64,000 nt of DNA, taken from contig MKWP01000016.1 of NCBI GenBank assembly GCA_001899805.1, forward strand, positions 186,001-250,000. Reading direction: 5' to 3'. Below are positions 1 through 9,397 of this stretch, one piece after another. A program made the translations under genes and the position numbers. The notes under the pieces are model-generated. The model saw only the letters and a list, made by a program, of their open reading frames with translations, was not told the DNA's origin and did no database searches. Position 1 is the first letter of the stretch. The number at the start of each line of letters is the position of its first letter. This stretch comes from Lysobacterales bacterium 66-474 (GTDB taxonomy: Bacteria; Pseudomonadota; Gammaproteobacteria; Xanthomonadales; Rhodanobacteraceae).

Positions 1-2
1 TG

Positions 3-92
3 CAGCCGCTGCGCATTTCCGCGGCGACGCAGGTGCGGCGCGGCCTCACCACCGTCGAGGAAGTGTTGTCGGTGTTGCCGGCCAACGAATGA
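3..92 (+). CDS. C-terminal end of a GspE/PilB-type secretion or pilus ATPase (truncated by window start)
   Basis: Open frame ending ...ISAATQVRRGLTTVEEVLSVLPANE*; resembles the GLTTxEEVLxV tail of GspE/PilB ATPases. Only 29 residues visible. Confidence 0.5.
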   Translation, partial: QPLRISAATQVRRGLTTVEEVLSVLPANE

Positions 93-105
93 CCTGCCGC
101 GGGCA

Positions 106-723
106 TCACGCCGCGACCCGCGACACGAAACGCAGCGCCAGCGAATTCATGCAGTAGCGCAAGCCCGTCGGCGGCGGACCGTCATCGAACACGTGTCCGA
201 GGTGTCCTTCGCAGCGGGCGCAGCGGATCTCGGTGCGCAGCATGCCGAAGCTGGTGTCGCGCAGCTCGACCACGTTGTGCGGCGAAATCGGCCGCCAGAA
301 GCTGGGCCAACCGGTGCCGGAATCGAACTCGGTCGCATCGTCGTACAGTGCCGTGGCACAACCGGCGCAGCGAAATATGCCGCGCACTGCGGGGCGTTCG
401 TGCGCACCGCTGAAGGCGCGCTCGGTACTGCCGCGGCGCAGGATGCCAAATGCTGCCGGCGACAAGCGCTGGTGCCACTGCGCATCACTCAGCACCAGCC
501 GGGGCAGGTGTCGAGAGCCAAGGTCGCGACCGTCGTCGCCGAACACTTCCAGCAGGACCTCGCCCGGTTGGGTGCGGATCGAACCGGGCAGCATCGGGCC
601 GGCCGCGTCGATCGCCGCGAACAGCCGCGGCAACGCGGCGGTGGTGGCGAGCACCGCGCCGCCGCCCAGCGCCAGTTGCAGGAAGCGGCGACGGCCCGAA
701 CTCTTTTGTGGATACCGCGACAT
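106..723 (-). CDS. msrB: Peptide-methionine (R)-S-oxide reductase with TAT-like signal
   Basis: MSRYPQKSSGRRRFLQLALGGG... twin-arginine leader, CAGC/CARC zinc cysteines, GWPSFW, EGHLGHVFDDGPPPTGLRYCMNS motifs. Longer ORF in the track (to 1086) overlaps the upstream gene and is not used. Confidence 0.93.
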   Translation of the reverse strand: MSRYPQKSSGRRRFLQLALGGGAVLATTAALPRLFAAIDAAGPMLPGSIRTQPGEVLLEVFGDDGRDLGSRHLPRLVLSDAQWHQRLSPAAFGILRRGSTERAFSGAHERPAVRGIFRCAGCATALYDDATEFDSGTGWPSFWRPISPHNVVELRDTSFGMLRTEIRCARCEGHLGHVFDDGPPPTGLRYCMNSLALRFVSRVAA

Positions 724-755
724 GCTGACCTCCCGGGGCATGGCCCCGCCGTGGA

Positions 756-2483
756 TCAACCGAAGGTGAAAGCGTAAGCGCGCACACCCGGGTCGAGGAA
801 AGTAATGGTGAACACCCGCTCGCCATTCCCTGCGTGTTGGCGCACCAATTGGTACAGGCGTTGCGACGTCACTTCGCCGTTGCCTTGCGCATCCGTATCG
901 GTGCCGTGGTCGGCGCCCGGTGCCTTGCCGTCCAGGCTGACGCGAAAGCGCACCGGCTTGCTGTCCGCCGTCGGCCCCAGCACCAGGTTGAGGTCGCGGC
1001 CGCGGAAGCGGAAGGTGATTTGCCCGTCGGCCCGTTCCAGTACGGCATCGCTTGCGTGCACCGTCCAGCGGCCAGCGAGCGACCACTCGTTCAGGGCCAG
1101 ACCGGATGGCGCGCGGTAATCGAATGCATGATCGCCCGCCAATCGCCCGCCCGCGAAGTGCTCCGCGCGGTCATACCCGACATAGGTTTCCGGCGAGCGC
1201 AGGCTGTCGCCCGACGCCGAGGCCTGCACGCCGCGCCCATCCGGTTGCACGTAGCCACCGGGCAGGTTCTTGTACCCCGCCGCGGCGAGCAGTTGGCGGA
1301 TCACGTCCTCGCCTTCCTTGTAACCACCCTCGCCGAAGTAGTGGTGGCGGATGCGGCCCTGCGCATCGATGAAGTAATCGGCCGGCCAATACTGGTTGTT
1401 GAAGGCCCGCCAGATCGCGTAGTCGCTGTCCAGCGCGACCGGGTAGGCGACACCCAGACGCCGCACCGCCGCGGCCACGTTGGCCGGGTCCTTCTCGAAC
1501 GCGAACTCGGGCGTATGCACGCCGATCACGACCAGACCATGGTCCTTGTACTTTTGCTGCCAGGCTTCGACGTACGGCAGCGCGCGCAGGCAGTTGATGC
1601 AGGAATAGGTCCAGAAGTCGACCAGCACCACCTTGCCGCGCAGCGCCTGCGGCGTGAGTGCCGCGCTGTCGAGCCAGCCGGTGGCGCCCGCCAGCGACGG
1701 CAATTCGCCTTCCACCGGCAACGCTTCGCCGGACACCGTCGTGGCCGCCGCGGCCATGGCCGGCTTCGGCGAAATCGCGTCGATCAGCTTCTGCTCGATG
1801 CCGTTGCTGCCGGCCAGCGAAACGCGGGTAAGCAAGCCGGTATCCACGCCCAGTCCGATCGCCAGCACGCCGGCCAGTACCGCCACGCCCAGCCCGCGGC
1901 GAACCCATTCGCCCACGCCCAACGAACGTTTCATCAGTGCGAACACGCGGCCGCCGACGGCCAGTGCCAACGCGAGCGAGGTCGCCGCGCCCGCTGCATA
2001 CACCAGCAACAGCAGCGTGGTGGTTGCACTGGCTCCCTGCAACGCGGCGCCGGTCAGCAACAACCCCAGGATCGGTCCCGCGCACGGCGCCCACAGCAAG
2101 CCAGTGGCGACGCCGAGACCCGCCGCAGCCCACGCCGAACCGGCGCCTTGCGTCGAACGTTGCGACAACCGGTTGCCCAGCGCCACGAACGGCCGCGCCA
2201 GCCACCTGGCCAGTCGCGTCGAAAGCAGGCTCAAGCCCAGCACGGCCAGCACGACAAGCGCCACGGCGCGGCCTGCTTGGTTCGCGTGCACCGCCCAGCC
2301 GCCGCCCACCGCCGCCAGCGTGGCGACCAGCGCGAAGGTGACCGCCATGCCTGCCAGCATAGGCAGGCCGTTGCGCAGGAACGGCCGGTCGGCGCGCGCG
2401 AACACGAACGGCAGCACTGGCAGGATGCAGGGACTCAGGATGGTCAGGGCGCCGCCGAGGTAGGCGAGCAGGAGCAGGAACAT
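756..2483 (-). CDS. DipZ-like protein: CcdA/DsbD transmembrane domain fused to TlpA-like thioredoxin domain and C-terminal beta domain
   Basis: SPCILPVLPFVFA and LLWAPCAGPILG (CcdA cysteines), then VDFWTYSCINCLRALPYVE (CxxC thioredoxin motif). SD-like AAGGATC upstream. Confidence 0.9.
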   Translation of the reverse strand: MFLLLLAYLGGALTILSPCILPVLPFVFARADRPFLRNGLPMLAGMAVTFALVATLAAVGGGWAVHANQAGRAVALVVLAVLGLSLLSTRLARWLARPFVALGNRLSQRSTQGAGSAWAAAGLGVATGLLWAPCAGPILGLLLTGAALQGASATTTLLLLVYAAGAATSLALALAVGGRVFALMKRSLGVGEWVRRGLGVAVLAGVLAIGLGVDTGLLTRVSLAGSNGIEQKLIDAISPKPAMAAAATTVSGEALPVEGELPSLAGATGWLDSAALTPQALRGKVVLVDFWTYSCINCLRALPYVEAWQQKYKDHGLVVIGVHTPEFAFEKDPANVAAAVRRLGVAYPVALDSDYAIWRAFNNQYWPADYFIDAQGRIRHHYFGEGGYKEGEDVIRQLLAAAGYKNLPGGYVQPDGRGVQASASGDSLRSPETYVGYDRAEHFAGGRLAGDHAFDYRAPSGLALNEWSLAGRWTVHASDAVLERADGQITFRFRGRDLNLVLGPTADSKPVRFRVSLDGKAPGADHGTDTDAQGNGEVTSQRLYQLVRQHAGNGERVFTITFLDPGVRAYAFTFG

Positions 2484-2518
2484 GCTGGCGCGATCCTTGG
2501 TTGTGGATTCGCTGGGTA

Positions 2519-2544
2519 TTCGTTGCGTTGCCGGCGGCGGTTAC
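2519..2544 (-). promoter_or_regulatory. Putative ECF sigma promoter for dipZ-msrB: GTAACC-N16-CGAATA
   Basis: Minus strand GTAACC GCCGCCGGCAACGCAA CGAATACC, about 36 nt upstream of the dipZ ATG. Confidence 0.75.
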
Positions 2545-2567
2545 CTCGCTCCGCAAGCTTTCGCGAT

Positions 2568-2593
2568 GTAACCACCGTGGCGTTCGCGGCGAA
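2568..2593 (+). promoter_or_regulatory. Putative ECF sigma promoter for the sigma/anti-sigma genes: GTAACC-N16-CGAATC
   Basis: Plus strand GTAACC ACCGTGGCGTTCGCGG CGAATCC; same string and spacing as the divergent copy at 2519-2544 and the copy at 3941-3966. Confidence 0.75.
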
Positions 2594-2687
2594 TCCAATC
2601 CGAGGCATGTCCACGAGCCTTTCCGTGAGCGCAGGCATTGCAGCGGTGTTTTATGATGTCCCTTTCCTGCCGGATTGCCGCGCCCAC

Positions 2688-3269
2688 GTGTCAGCCGAAC
2701 CCGCCAGTGCCAGCGAGCAGGCCGACCAGCAACGCAGGGCGTGGATGGCCGCCGCGCAAGCCGGCGATCGGCAAGCCTACGAGCGCGTGCTGGCCGATTC
2801 GGTGGCGTTGATCCGCGGCGTGGCGCGACGCCGGGGCGTGCCGGTCGACGCACAGGACGACGTGGTACAGGAAACCCTGATCACCGTGCATCGGGCCCGC
2901 CACACCTACGATCCCTCGCGTTCCTACGACGCCTGGCTGGCGGCGATCGCCAGCCGCCGTGCCATCGACACGTTGCGCAGCCACGGTCGCCGCAGCAGCC
3001 GCGAGGTGCATGACGACTACGCGCTCGATCGGCATCCGGACCGTGACGATGCCAGCGTCGAGAGCGAACGCGCACAGCGTGCGCAACGTCTGCAGGCTGC
3101 CATCGCGGAACTGCCGCCGCGCCAGCGTGAGGCGGTACGGCAACTCGGCCTCAAGGAACAATCGCTGGCAGAAGCCGCTGCCGATACCGGCCGCAATGCG
3201 GGCGCCTTGAAGGTGAACCTGCACCGCGCGCTGAAGGCGCTGCGCGAACGTTTGCATGGAGAGCCGTAA
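2688..3269 (+). CDS. ECF-type RNA polymerase sigma factor
   Basis: QDDVVQETLITVHRARHTYDPSRSYDAWLAAIASRRAIDTLR (sigma-70 region 2) and ELPPRQREAVRQLGLKEQSLAEAAADTGRNAGALKVNLHRALKALRERL (region 4). Start uncertain: GTG 2688 or in-frame ATG 2607; the predicted promoter favours a start after about 2600. Confidence 0.93.
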   Translation: MSAEPASASEQADQQRRAWMAAAQAGDRQAYERVLADSVALIRGVARRRGVPVDAQDDVVQETLITVHRARHTYDPSRSYDAWLAAIASRRAIDTLRSHGRRSSREVHDDYALDRHPDRDDASVESERAQRAQRLQAAIAELPPRQREAVRQLGLKEQSLAEAAADTGRNAGALKVNLHRALKALRERLHGEP

Positions 3270-3927
3270 CAGCATGTCCGTCGAGCCACGCCCGCAAGAC
3301 CTGATCACGGCACTCGGCGCCAGGTTGACGCCGGTGCGGCGTTTGCCGCCGCCGTGGCTGCGCGCGTTGGGCTGGCTGGTGGTGGTGGCGATCATCGCCG
3401 TGCTGCTGCTGCGGCATTACGGCGCCGCGGCCATGCTGCAACGCTGGGCGGCGGCGCCCGACATGGCCTGGTCCACCATCGGAGCGGCGATCACGGCCAT
3501 CTGCGCCGCGTGGGCGGCCTGCGTGCTGGCGGTACCCGGACGCGCGCGCGCCTGGGCCTGGTTGCCGGTGCCTCCGGCGTTGTTGTGGATCGGCGCCAGC
3601 GGCTGGGGCTGCCTGCGCAGTTGGCTGGCACCCGTCACCGGCGCGGTCGCCGGCCCCCCCGCCGTCGACTGCCTGACCTTCATCATCGGCTTGTCGATCC
3701 CGTTGTCGGCGTTGCTGATCTGGTTGCTGCGCCGCGCCTGCCCCCTGCGGCCGGTGCTCACCGCGATCCTGGCGGGACTGGCCAGCGCCGCGGCATCGGC
3801 CGGCCTGCTGGCGATCTTCCACCCCATCGACGCGGCGGCCACCGACCTGCTGAGCCACGCGCTGGCGGTGGGCATCGTGATCGCGGCGAACGCCGTGATG
3901 GGCGGCCGCTTGCTGTCGCCGCGCTGA
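3256..3927 (+). CDS. NrsF/DUF1109-family anti-sigma factor, six-TM protein
   Basis: Overlaps the sigma gene end; six hydrophobic segments with DxLxxxLxxxLxPVRRLPPPWLRA start and DCLTFIIGLSIPLSALLIWLLRRACPLRP, typical of DUF1109. Confidence 0.85.
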   Translation: MESRNSMSVEPRPQDLITALGARLTPVRRLPPPWLRALGWLVVVAIIAVLLLRHYGAAAMLQRWAAAPDMAWSTIGAAITAICAAWAACVLAVPGRARAWAWLPVPPALLWIGASGWGCLRSWLAPVTGAVAGPPAVDCLTFIIGLSIPLSALLIWLLRRACPLRPVLTAILAGLASAAASAGLLAIFHPIDAAATDLLSHALAVGIVIAANAVMGGRLLSPR

Positions 3928-3940
3928 CGCAACCTCGCAT

Positions 3941-3966
3941 GTAACCCGCGTCGCACTCGCAGCGAA
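3941..3966 (+). promoter_or_regulatory. Putative ECF sigma promoter for the MKHDS-repeat gene: GTAACC-N16-CGAATG
   Basis: GTAACC CGCGTCGCACTCGCAG CGAATGG lies between the DUF1109 stop and the repeat-protein start. Confidence 0.75.
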
Positions 3967-4025
3967 TGGCTGGCAGGAGCCGGACGAACCGCCTCCGCCC
4001 CCATCACTTTGCGAGGAACCCCTCC

Positions 4026-4322
4026 ATGTACGCACGCACGCTTGTCGCCTTCACCGCCGCCGCCCTCATCGGCGCTTTCGCCGGCACACCCGCATTCGCA
4101 CAAGACGCGATGGCCGGTTCCGGTCAGGCGATGTCGCGCGATTCGATGAAGCACGATTCGATGAAGCACGACTCGATGAAGCACGACTCGATGAAGCACG
4201 ACTCGATGAAGCACGACTCGATGAAGCACGACTCGATGAAGCATGACTCCATGAAACATGACTCCATGAAGCACGACGCGATGAGGCCGGCTTCGAGCAG
4301 CAGCACGGGCCAAGGCGGCTGA
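4026..4322 (+). CDS. Secreted pentapeptide MXKDX-type repeat protein (MKHDS repeats)
   Basis: Signal peptide MYARTLVAFTAAALIGAFAGTPAFA followed by 9 MKHD[S/A] units; AGGA SD upstream. Confidence 0.9.
   Translation: MYARTLVAFTAAALIGAFAGTPAFAQDAMAGSGQAMSRDSMKHDSMKHDSMKHDSMKHDSMKHDSMKHDSMKHDSMKHDSMKHDAMRPASSSSTGQGG
4146..4280 (+). repeat. 15-bp tandem repeat, 9 units (ATGAAGCACGACTCG)
   Basis: Units 2-6 are identical, the others differ by 1-3 bases; in frame inside the CDS. Confidence 0.97.
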
Positions 4323-4379
4323 TCCGTCGCGCGGCCGGAACGCCCAGCGGCGAAAGCGCCGTCGGGTGCCGAAAACCAT

Positions 4380-4400
4380 CCCCCTTCCTGCGGAAGGGGG
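4380..4400. terminator. Terminator-like hairpin between convergent genes
   Basis: CCCCCTTCC-tgc-GGAAGGGGG, 9-bp perfect arms; no strong U tract. Confidence 0.45.
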
Positions 4401-4439
4401 AAACCACGATGCACGCCGGTCGCTGTCGACAGGGAAACT

Positions 4440-6158
<1,719 letters not shown>

Positions 6159-6335
6159 CGAATGGGATCTGCAATCACCGATATGCGACGGCGTCGGCGC
6201 GCCACGCGGCGAGAGGCTTCTCGCGCGTGGCCTGCCATTGGGCCTGCGGCCGCACGGCGATGCAAGGGACTTTCGTCACGCCACGCGGTCCGGCCGCCAC
6301 GCTATGCTGCCCCCACCACGTTGCCCGGCAAAACG

Positions 6336-7160
6336 ATGCGCCCACTGCTGCTGATCCAGACCGGCGAAGCGCCGGATGCCCTCCTGGCACGATTCGGCGG
6401 ATTCGCCGATTGGTTTCGCGAGGCCATGCGCATCCAACCCGCACAGATGCAGGTGGTGCGTGTGGACGAAGGTGCGCCGTTGCCCACCCCCCACGCGATC
6501 GCCGGCGCGGTGATCACGGGTTCCGCGGCGATGGTCACCGAGCGCGCCGATTGGAGCGAACACACCGCGGAATGGATTCGCGATGCGATGGATGCGCAGA
6601 CGCCGCTGTTCGGCGTGTGCTACGGCCACCAGTTGATGGCGCACGCGCTGGGCGGCACGGTCGGCTGGCTGCCGGCGGGCCGCGAGATCGGCACCGAGTC
6701 CATCGCGCGCCTTGCAACGGGCGAGATCCCGGGTTCATGCGAGTTGCCGTCCTTGTTTCCCGCGCACACCACGCACCGGCAATCGGTGTTGGCACCGCCG
6801 CCAGACGCGCACACGCTTGCGCGTTCCGAGCTCGATCCGCACCAGTTGCTGCGCTACGCGCCGCATGCGCTGTCGACGCAGTTCCACCCCGAATTCAGCA
6901 CCGAACACATGCGCGCCTACATCGACGCGCGTGCCGACGCCTTGCGCAAGGAAGGGCTCGATCCCGACGCATTGCGCGCCGACGTTCGCGAGACCGAAGC
7001 CGCGCGCGCCTTGCTGGAAGGTTTCGCACATGCTGCCCTGGATACGCCGGTCGCAGCGGCTGTTGTGAAAAGTCAGGCCATGGAAGGCCGTTCTGATGTT
7101 TCGGTATCCGAATCAAGCATTCGTGTACGAGTTTCTTCAGTACGCAGCGATCAGGGATGA
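6336..7160 (+). CDS. Class I glutamine amidotransferase-like protein
   Basis: GVCYGHQLMAHALGG nucleophile elbow and STQFHPEFS catalytic His/Glu motif. Upstream extension to 5376 is antisense shadow of the M28 gene. Confidence 0.9.
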   Translation: MRPLLLIQTGEAPDALLARFGGFADWFREAMRIQPAQMQVVRVDEGAPLPTPHAIAGAVITGSAAMVTERADWSEHTAEWIRDAMDAQTPLFGVCYGHQLMAHALGGTVGWLPAGREIGTESIARLATGEIPGSCELPSLFPAHTTHRQSVLAPPPDAHTLARSELDPHQLLRYAPHALSTQFHPEFSTEHMRAYIDARADALRKEGLDPDALRADVRETEAARALLEGFAHAALDTPVAAAVVKSQAMEGRSDVSVSESSIRVRVSSVRSDQG

Positions 7161-7166
7161 TCGCAA

Positions 7167-7847
7167 TCAATATGATCGTTGCCGCAGGCGCCGTTCCACC
7201 GCGCCACGCGAAACGATCGCGAACAGGATGCCGAAACCGAAACCGGCCAGGTGCGCCCACCACACCACCGTGCCGAAACCGGGACCGGCCCACGTGAACA
7301 GCAGTTGCAGCAGCACCCACATGCCGATCAACAGTGCCGCCGGCACGCGGATGAACTGCAGGTACAGGCCCAGCGGCAACACCAGCCCCAGGTGCGCACG
7401 CGGAAACAGCGCGAGATAGGCACCGAGCGTCGCCGACACCGCGCCGCTGCAACCGATGATCGGCCGCAGTTGGCCCGACAGCGTCCATGCACCGATCAGG
7501 TTGGCGAAGGCGCCGCCGATCAGGAACAGTGCAAGAAACCGGCGCGAACCGAGCGCGCGTTCCGCCGGCAGGCCGAAGATCACCAGGAACAGCATGTTGC
7601 CGAGCAGGTGCAGCCAGTCGGCATGCATGAACAGCGAGGTGAACAGGCGCAGCCACAACCAGCCGTGCAAGGTTTCCCAGCCGCGGAACAGGTGCGCGGG
7701 CACCGTGCCCCAGTCGGCCAGCACCGCGTCGCGCAATGCCGGCGCCGACAGCATCAACCACAGGTAACAGGCCACGCAGGCCACCACCAGCACTGGCGTG
7801 ACCCAGCGCGGGTGCGCATGGCGGCGGCTGGGCACGTCGACGAACAT
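7167..7847 (-). CDS. Rhomboid-family intramembrane serine protease
   Basis: HADWLHLLGNMLFL, IIGCSGAVSATLGAYLAL (GxSG), WWAHLAGFGFGI. Confidence 0.9.
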   Translation of the reverse strand: MFVDVPSRRHAHPRWVTPVLVVACVACYLWLMLSAPALRDAVLADWGTVPAHLFRGWETLHGWLWLRLFTSLFMHADWLHLLGNMLFLVIFGLPAERALGSRRFLALFLIGGAFANLIGAWTLSGQLRPIIGCSGAVSATLGAYLALFPRAHLGLVLPLGLYLQFIRVPAALLIGMWVLLQLLFTWAGPGFGTVVWWAHLAGFGFGILFAIVSRGAVERRLRQRSY

Positions 7848-8011
7848 GTGCGTACCTTAGCCGCGTGCCGTTCCACTGGCCACGGCCGCCGTTTTGCAGC
7901 CCTTACAAAACCCCTACCGACCCGTCATGAGCGGGCCCGAAAGCACGGCTATAGTGCGTCCCCAGCCGTCCCTGCCGCGGGTCCATCCCATCGTAACGAA
8001 GGAGGGCGCGC

Positions 8012-9397
8012 ATGGTTGCCGAATCCAGCCGCACCGACTCCCCGTCGTGGCAGGACCTGAGGGCGGCACTGCGCGGCACGCTGCTGCGCCCCGGCGATGA
8101 CGGCTACGACGAACGCCGCCGCGTGTGGAATGGAGCGATCGATCGTCATCCCCTGGCGATCGCGCAATGCGCGGATGCCGAAGACGTCGCCGCCGCGGTG
8201 AAGTTCGCCGCGCGCGAACGTGTCCCGATGACGGTGCGCGGCGGTGGCCACAACGTGGCCGGGTTGGCCGTGCGCGACGACGCCCTGATGCTCGACCTGC
8301 GTTTCATGAATCGCGTCGAAGTGGATGCGCCATCGCGTATCGCGCACGTCGAAGGCGGCGCGTTGTGGCGCGACGTGGATGCGGCGACGCAACCGCACGG
8401 CCTGGCCACCACCGGCGGGTTCGTTTCCACCACCGGCGTCGGGGGTTTCACGCTGGGCGGCGGGGTGGGCTGGCTGATGCGGCGTTGCGGACTGGCCATC
8501 GACAACCTGCTGGAGGCCGACGTCGTGCTCGCGGACGGACGCACCGTCGTTTGCAGCGAAACCCGGCACCCCGACCTGTTCTGGGCGTTGCGCGGCGGCG
8601 CCGGAGGATTCGGCGTGGTGACGCGCTTCACCTGCCAGCTGCATGCGGTCGGCGAAGTGCACGCCGGCGCGGTGTTCTACCCGGTGACCGCCGCACGCGA
8701 ATTGTTGCGCGCGTTTCGCGCGTTCACGCCAACAGCGCCGGATGCCCTGACCGCGATGCTGGTATTCACCACCGCGCCGCCGCTGCCGTTCCTTCCCGCC
8801 AGCGCACACGGGCAACGCGTCATGGCACTCGGCTACTGCTGGAGCGGCGGCTTGGCACACGGCGCGCGCGCCGCCGCGCCCATCTCGGAAGCGGCCGATG
8901 CGCTGGGCCGGCACGAAGGCCCGATGCCCTACGCGGCGTGGCAGCAGACGTTCGATCCCGCGGCACCCTCGGGCGATCACTATTACTGGACGACCTCGCA
9001 GTTCGACGCGCTCGACGAGGCCCTGATCGATGTGCTGATTCCGTTCGCTGCGAAGCCTGCCGATCCGCTGAGCGATGTGCACGTGCATCATCTCGGCGGC
9101 GCGGTCGCGCGAATCGCAAACGATGCCACGGCCTTCTCCCACCGCGATGCGCCGTTTTTCATCAATGTGATCGGTCGCACGGCCGATCCGGGGCGGTTTG
9201 CCGCGATCCGCGACTGGACCCGTGGATTGCGCTCCGCACTCGCACCGCACGCGCGAGCCGGCATGCAACCGAATTTTCTCGGCGAAGCGTCCGATCTGGA
9301 GAACTGCGCGCACGGCCCCACCACCCGTGCGAAGCTCGCGGCGCTGCGCGCGCGCTACGATCCGGAGGGATTGCTGGCTCCGGTGCGCGCCGGCTGA
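8012..9397 (+). CDS. FAD-binding oxidoreductase (BBE / 6-hydroxynicotine oxidase-like)
   Basis: MTVRGGGHNVAGLAVRDDALMLDL FAD-binding region, GFTLGGGVGWLMRRCGLAIDNL, C-terminal RYDPEGLL. Confidence 0.92.
   Translation: MVAESSRTDSPSWQDLRAALRGTLLRPGDDGYDERRRVWNGAIDRHPLAIAQCADAEDVAAAVKFAARERVPMTVRGGGHNVAGLAVRDDALMLDLRFMNRVEVDAPSRIAHVEGGALWRDVDAATQPHGLATTGGFVSTTGVGGFTLGGGVGWLMRRCGLAIDNLLEADVVLADGRTVVCSETRHPDLFWALRGGAGGFGVVTRFTCQLHAVGEVHAGAVFYPVTAARELLRAFRAFTPTAPDALTAMLVFTTAPPLPFLPASAHGQRVMALGYCWSGGLAHGARAAAPISEAADALGRHEGPMPYAAWQQTFDPAAPSGDHYYWTTSQFDALDEALIDVLIPFAAKPADPLSDVHVHHLGGAVARIANDATAFSHRDAPFFINVIGRTADPGRFAAIRDWTRGLRSALAPHARAGMQPNFLGEASDLENCAHGPTTRAKLAALRARYDPEGLLAPVRAG

Noticed and set aside
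834-3269. 811-aa plus-strand ORF spanning the antisense of dipZ into the sigma gene
   Set aside because: N-terminal ~600 residues are the antisense shadow of dipZ (His/Arg/Gln-rich, low complexity); only the C-terminal sigma region is real.
4146-4280. CRISPR-like array
   Set aside because: Contiguous 15-bp units without spacers, in frame within an exported protein.
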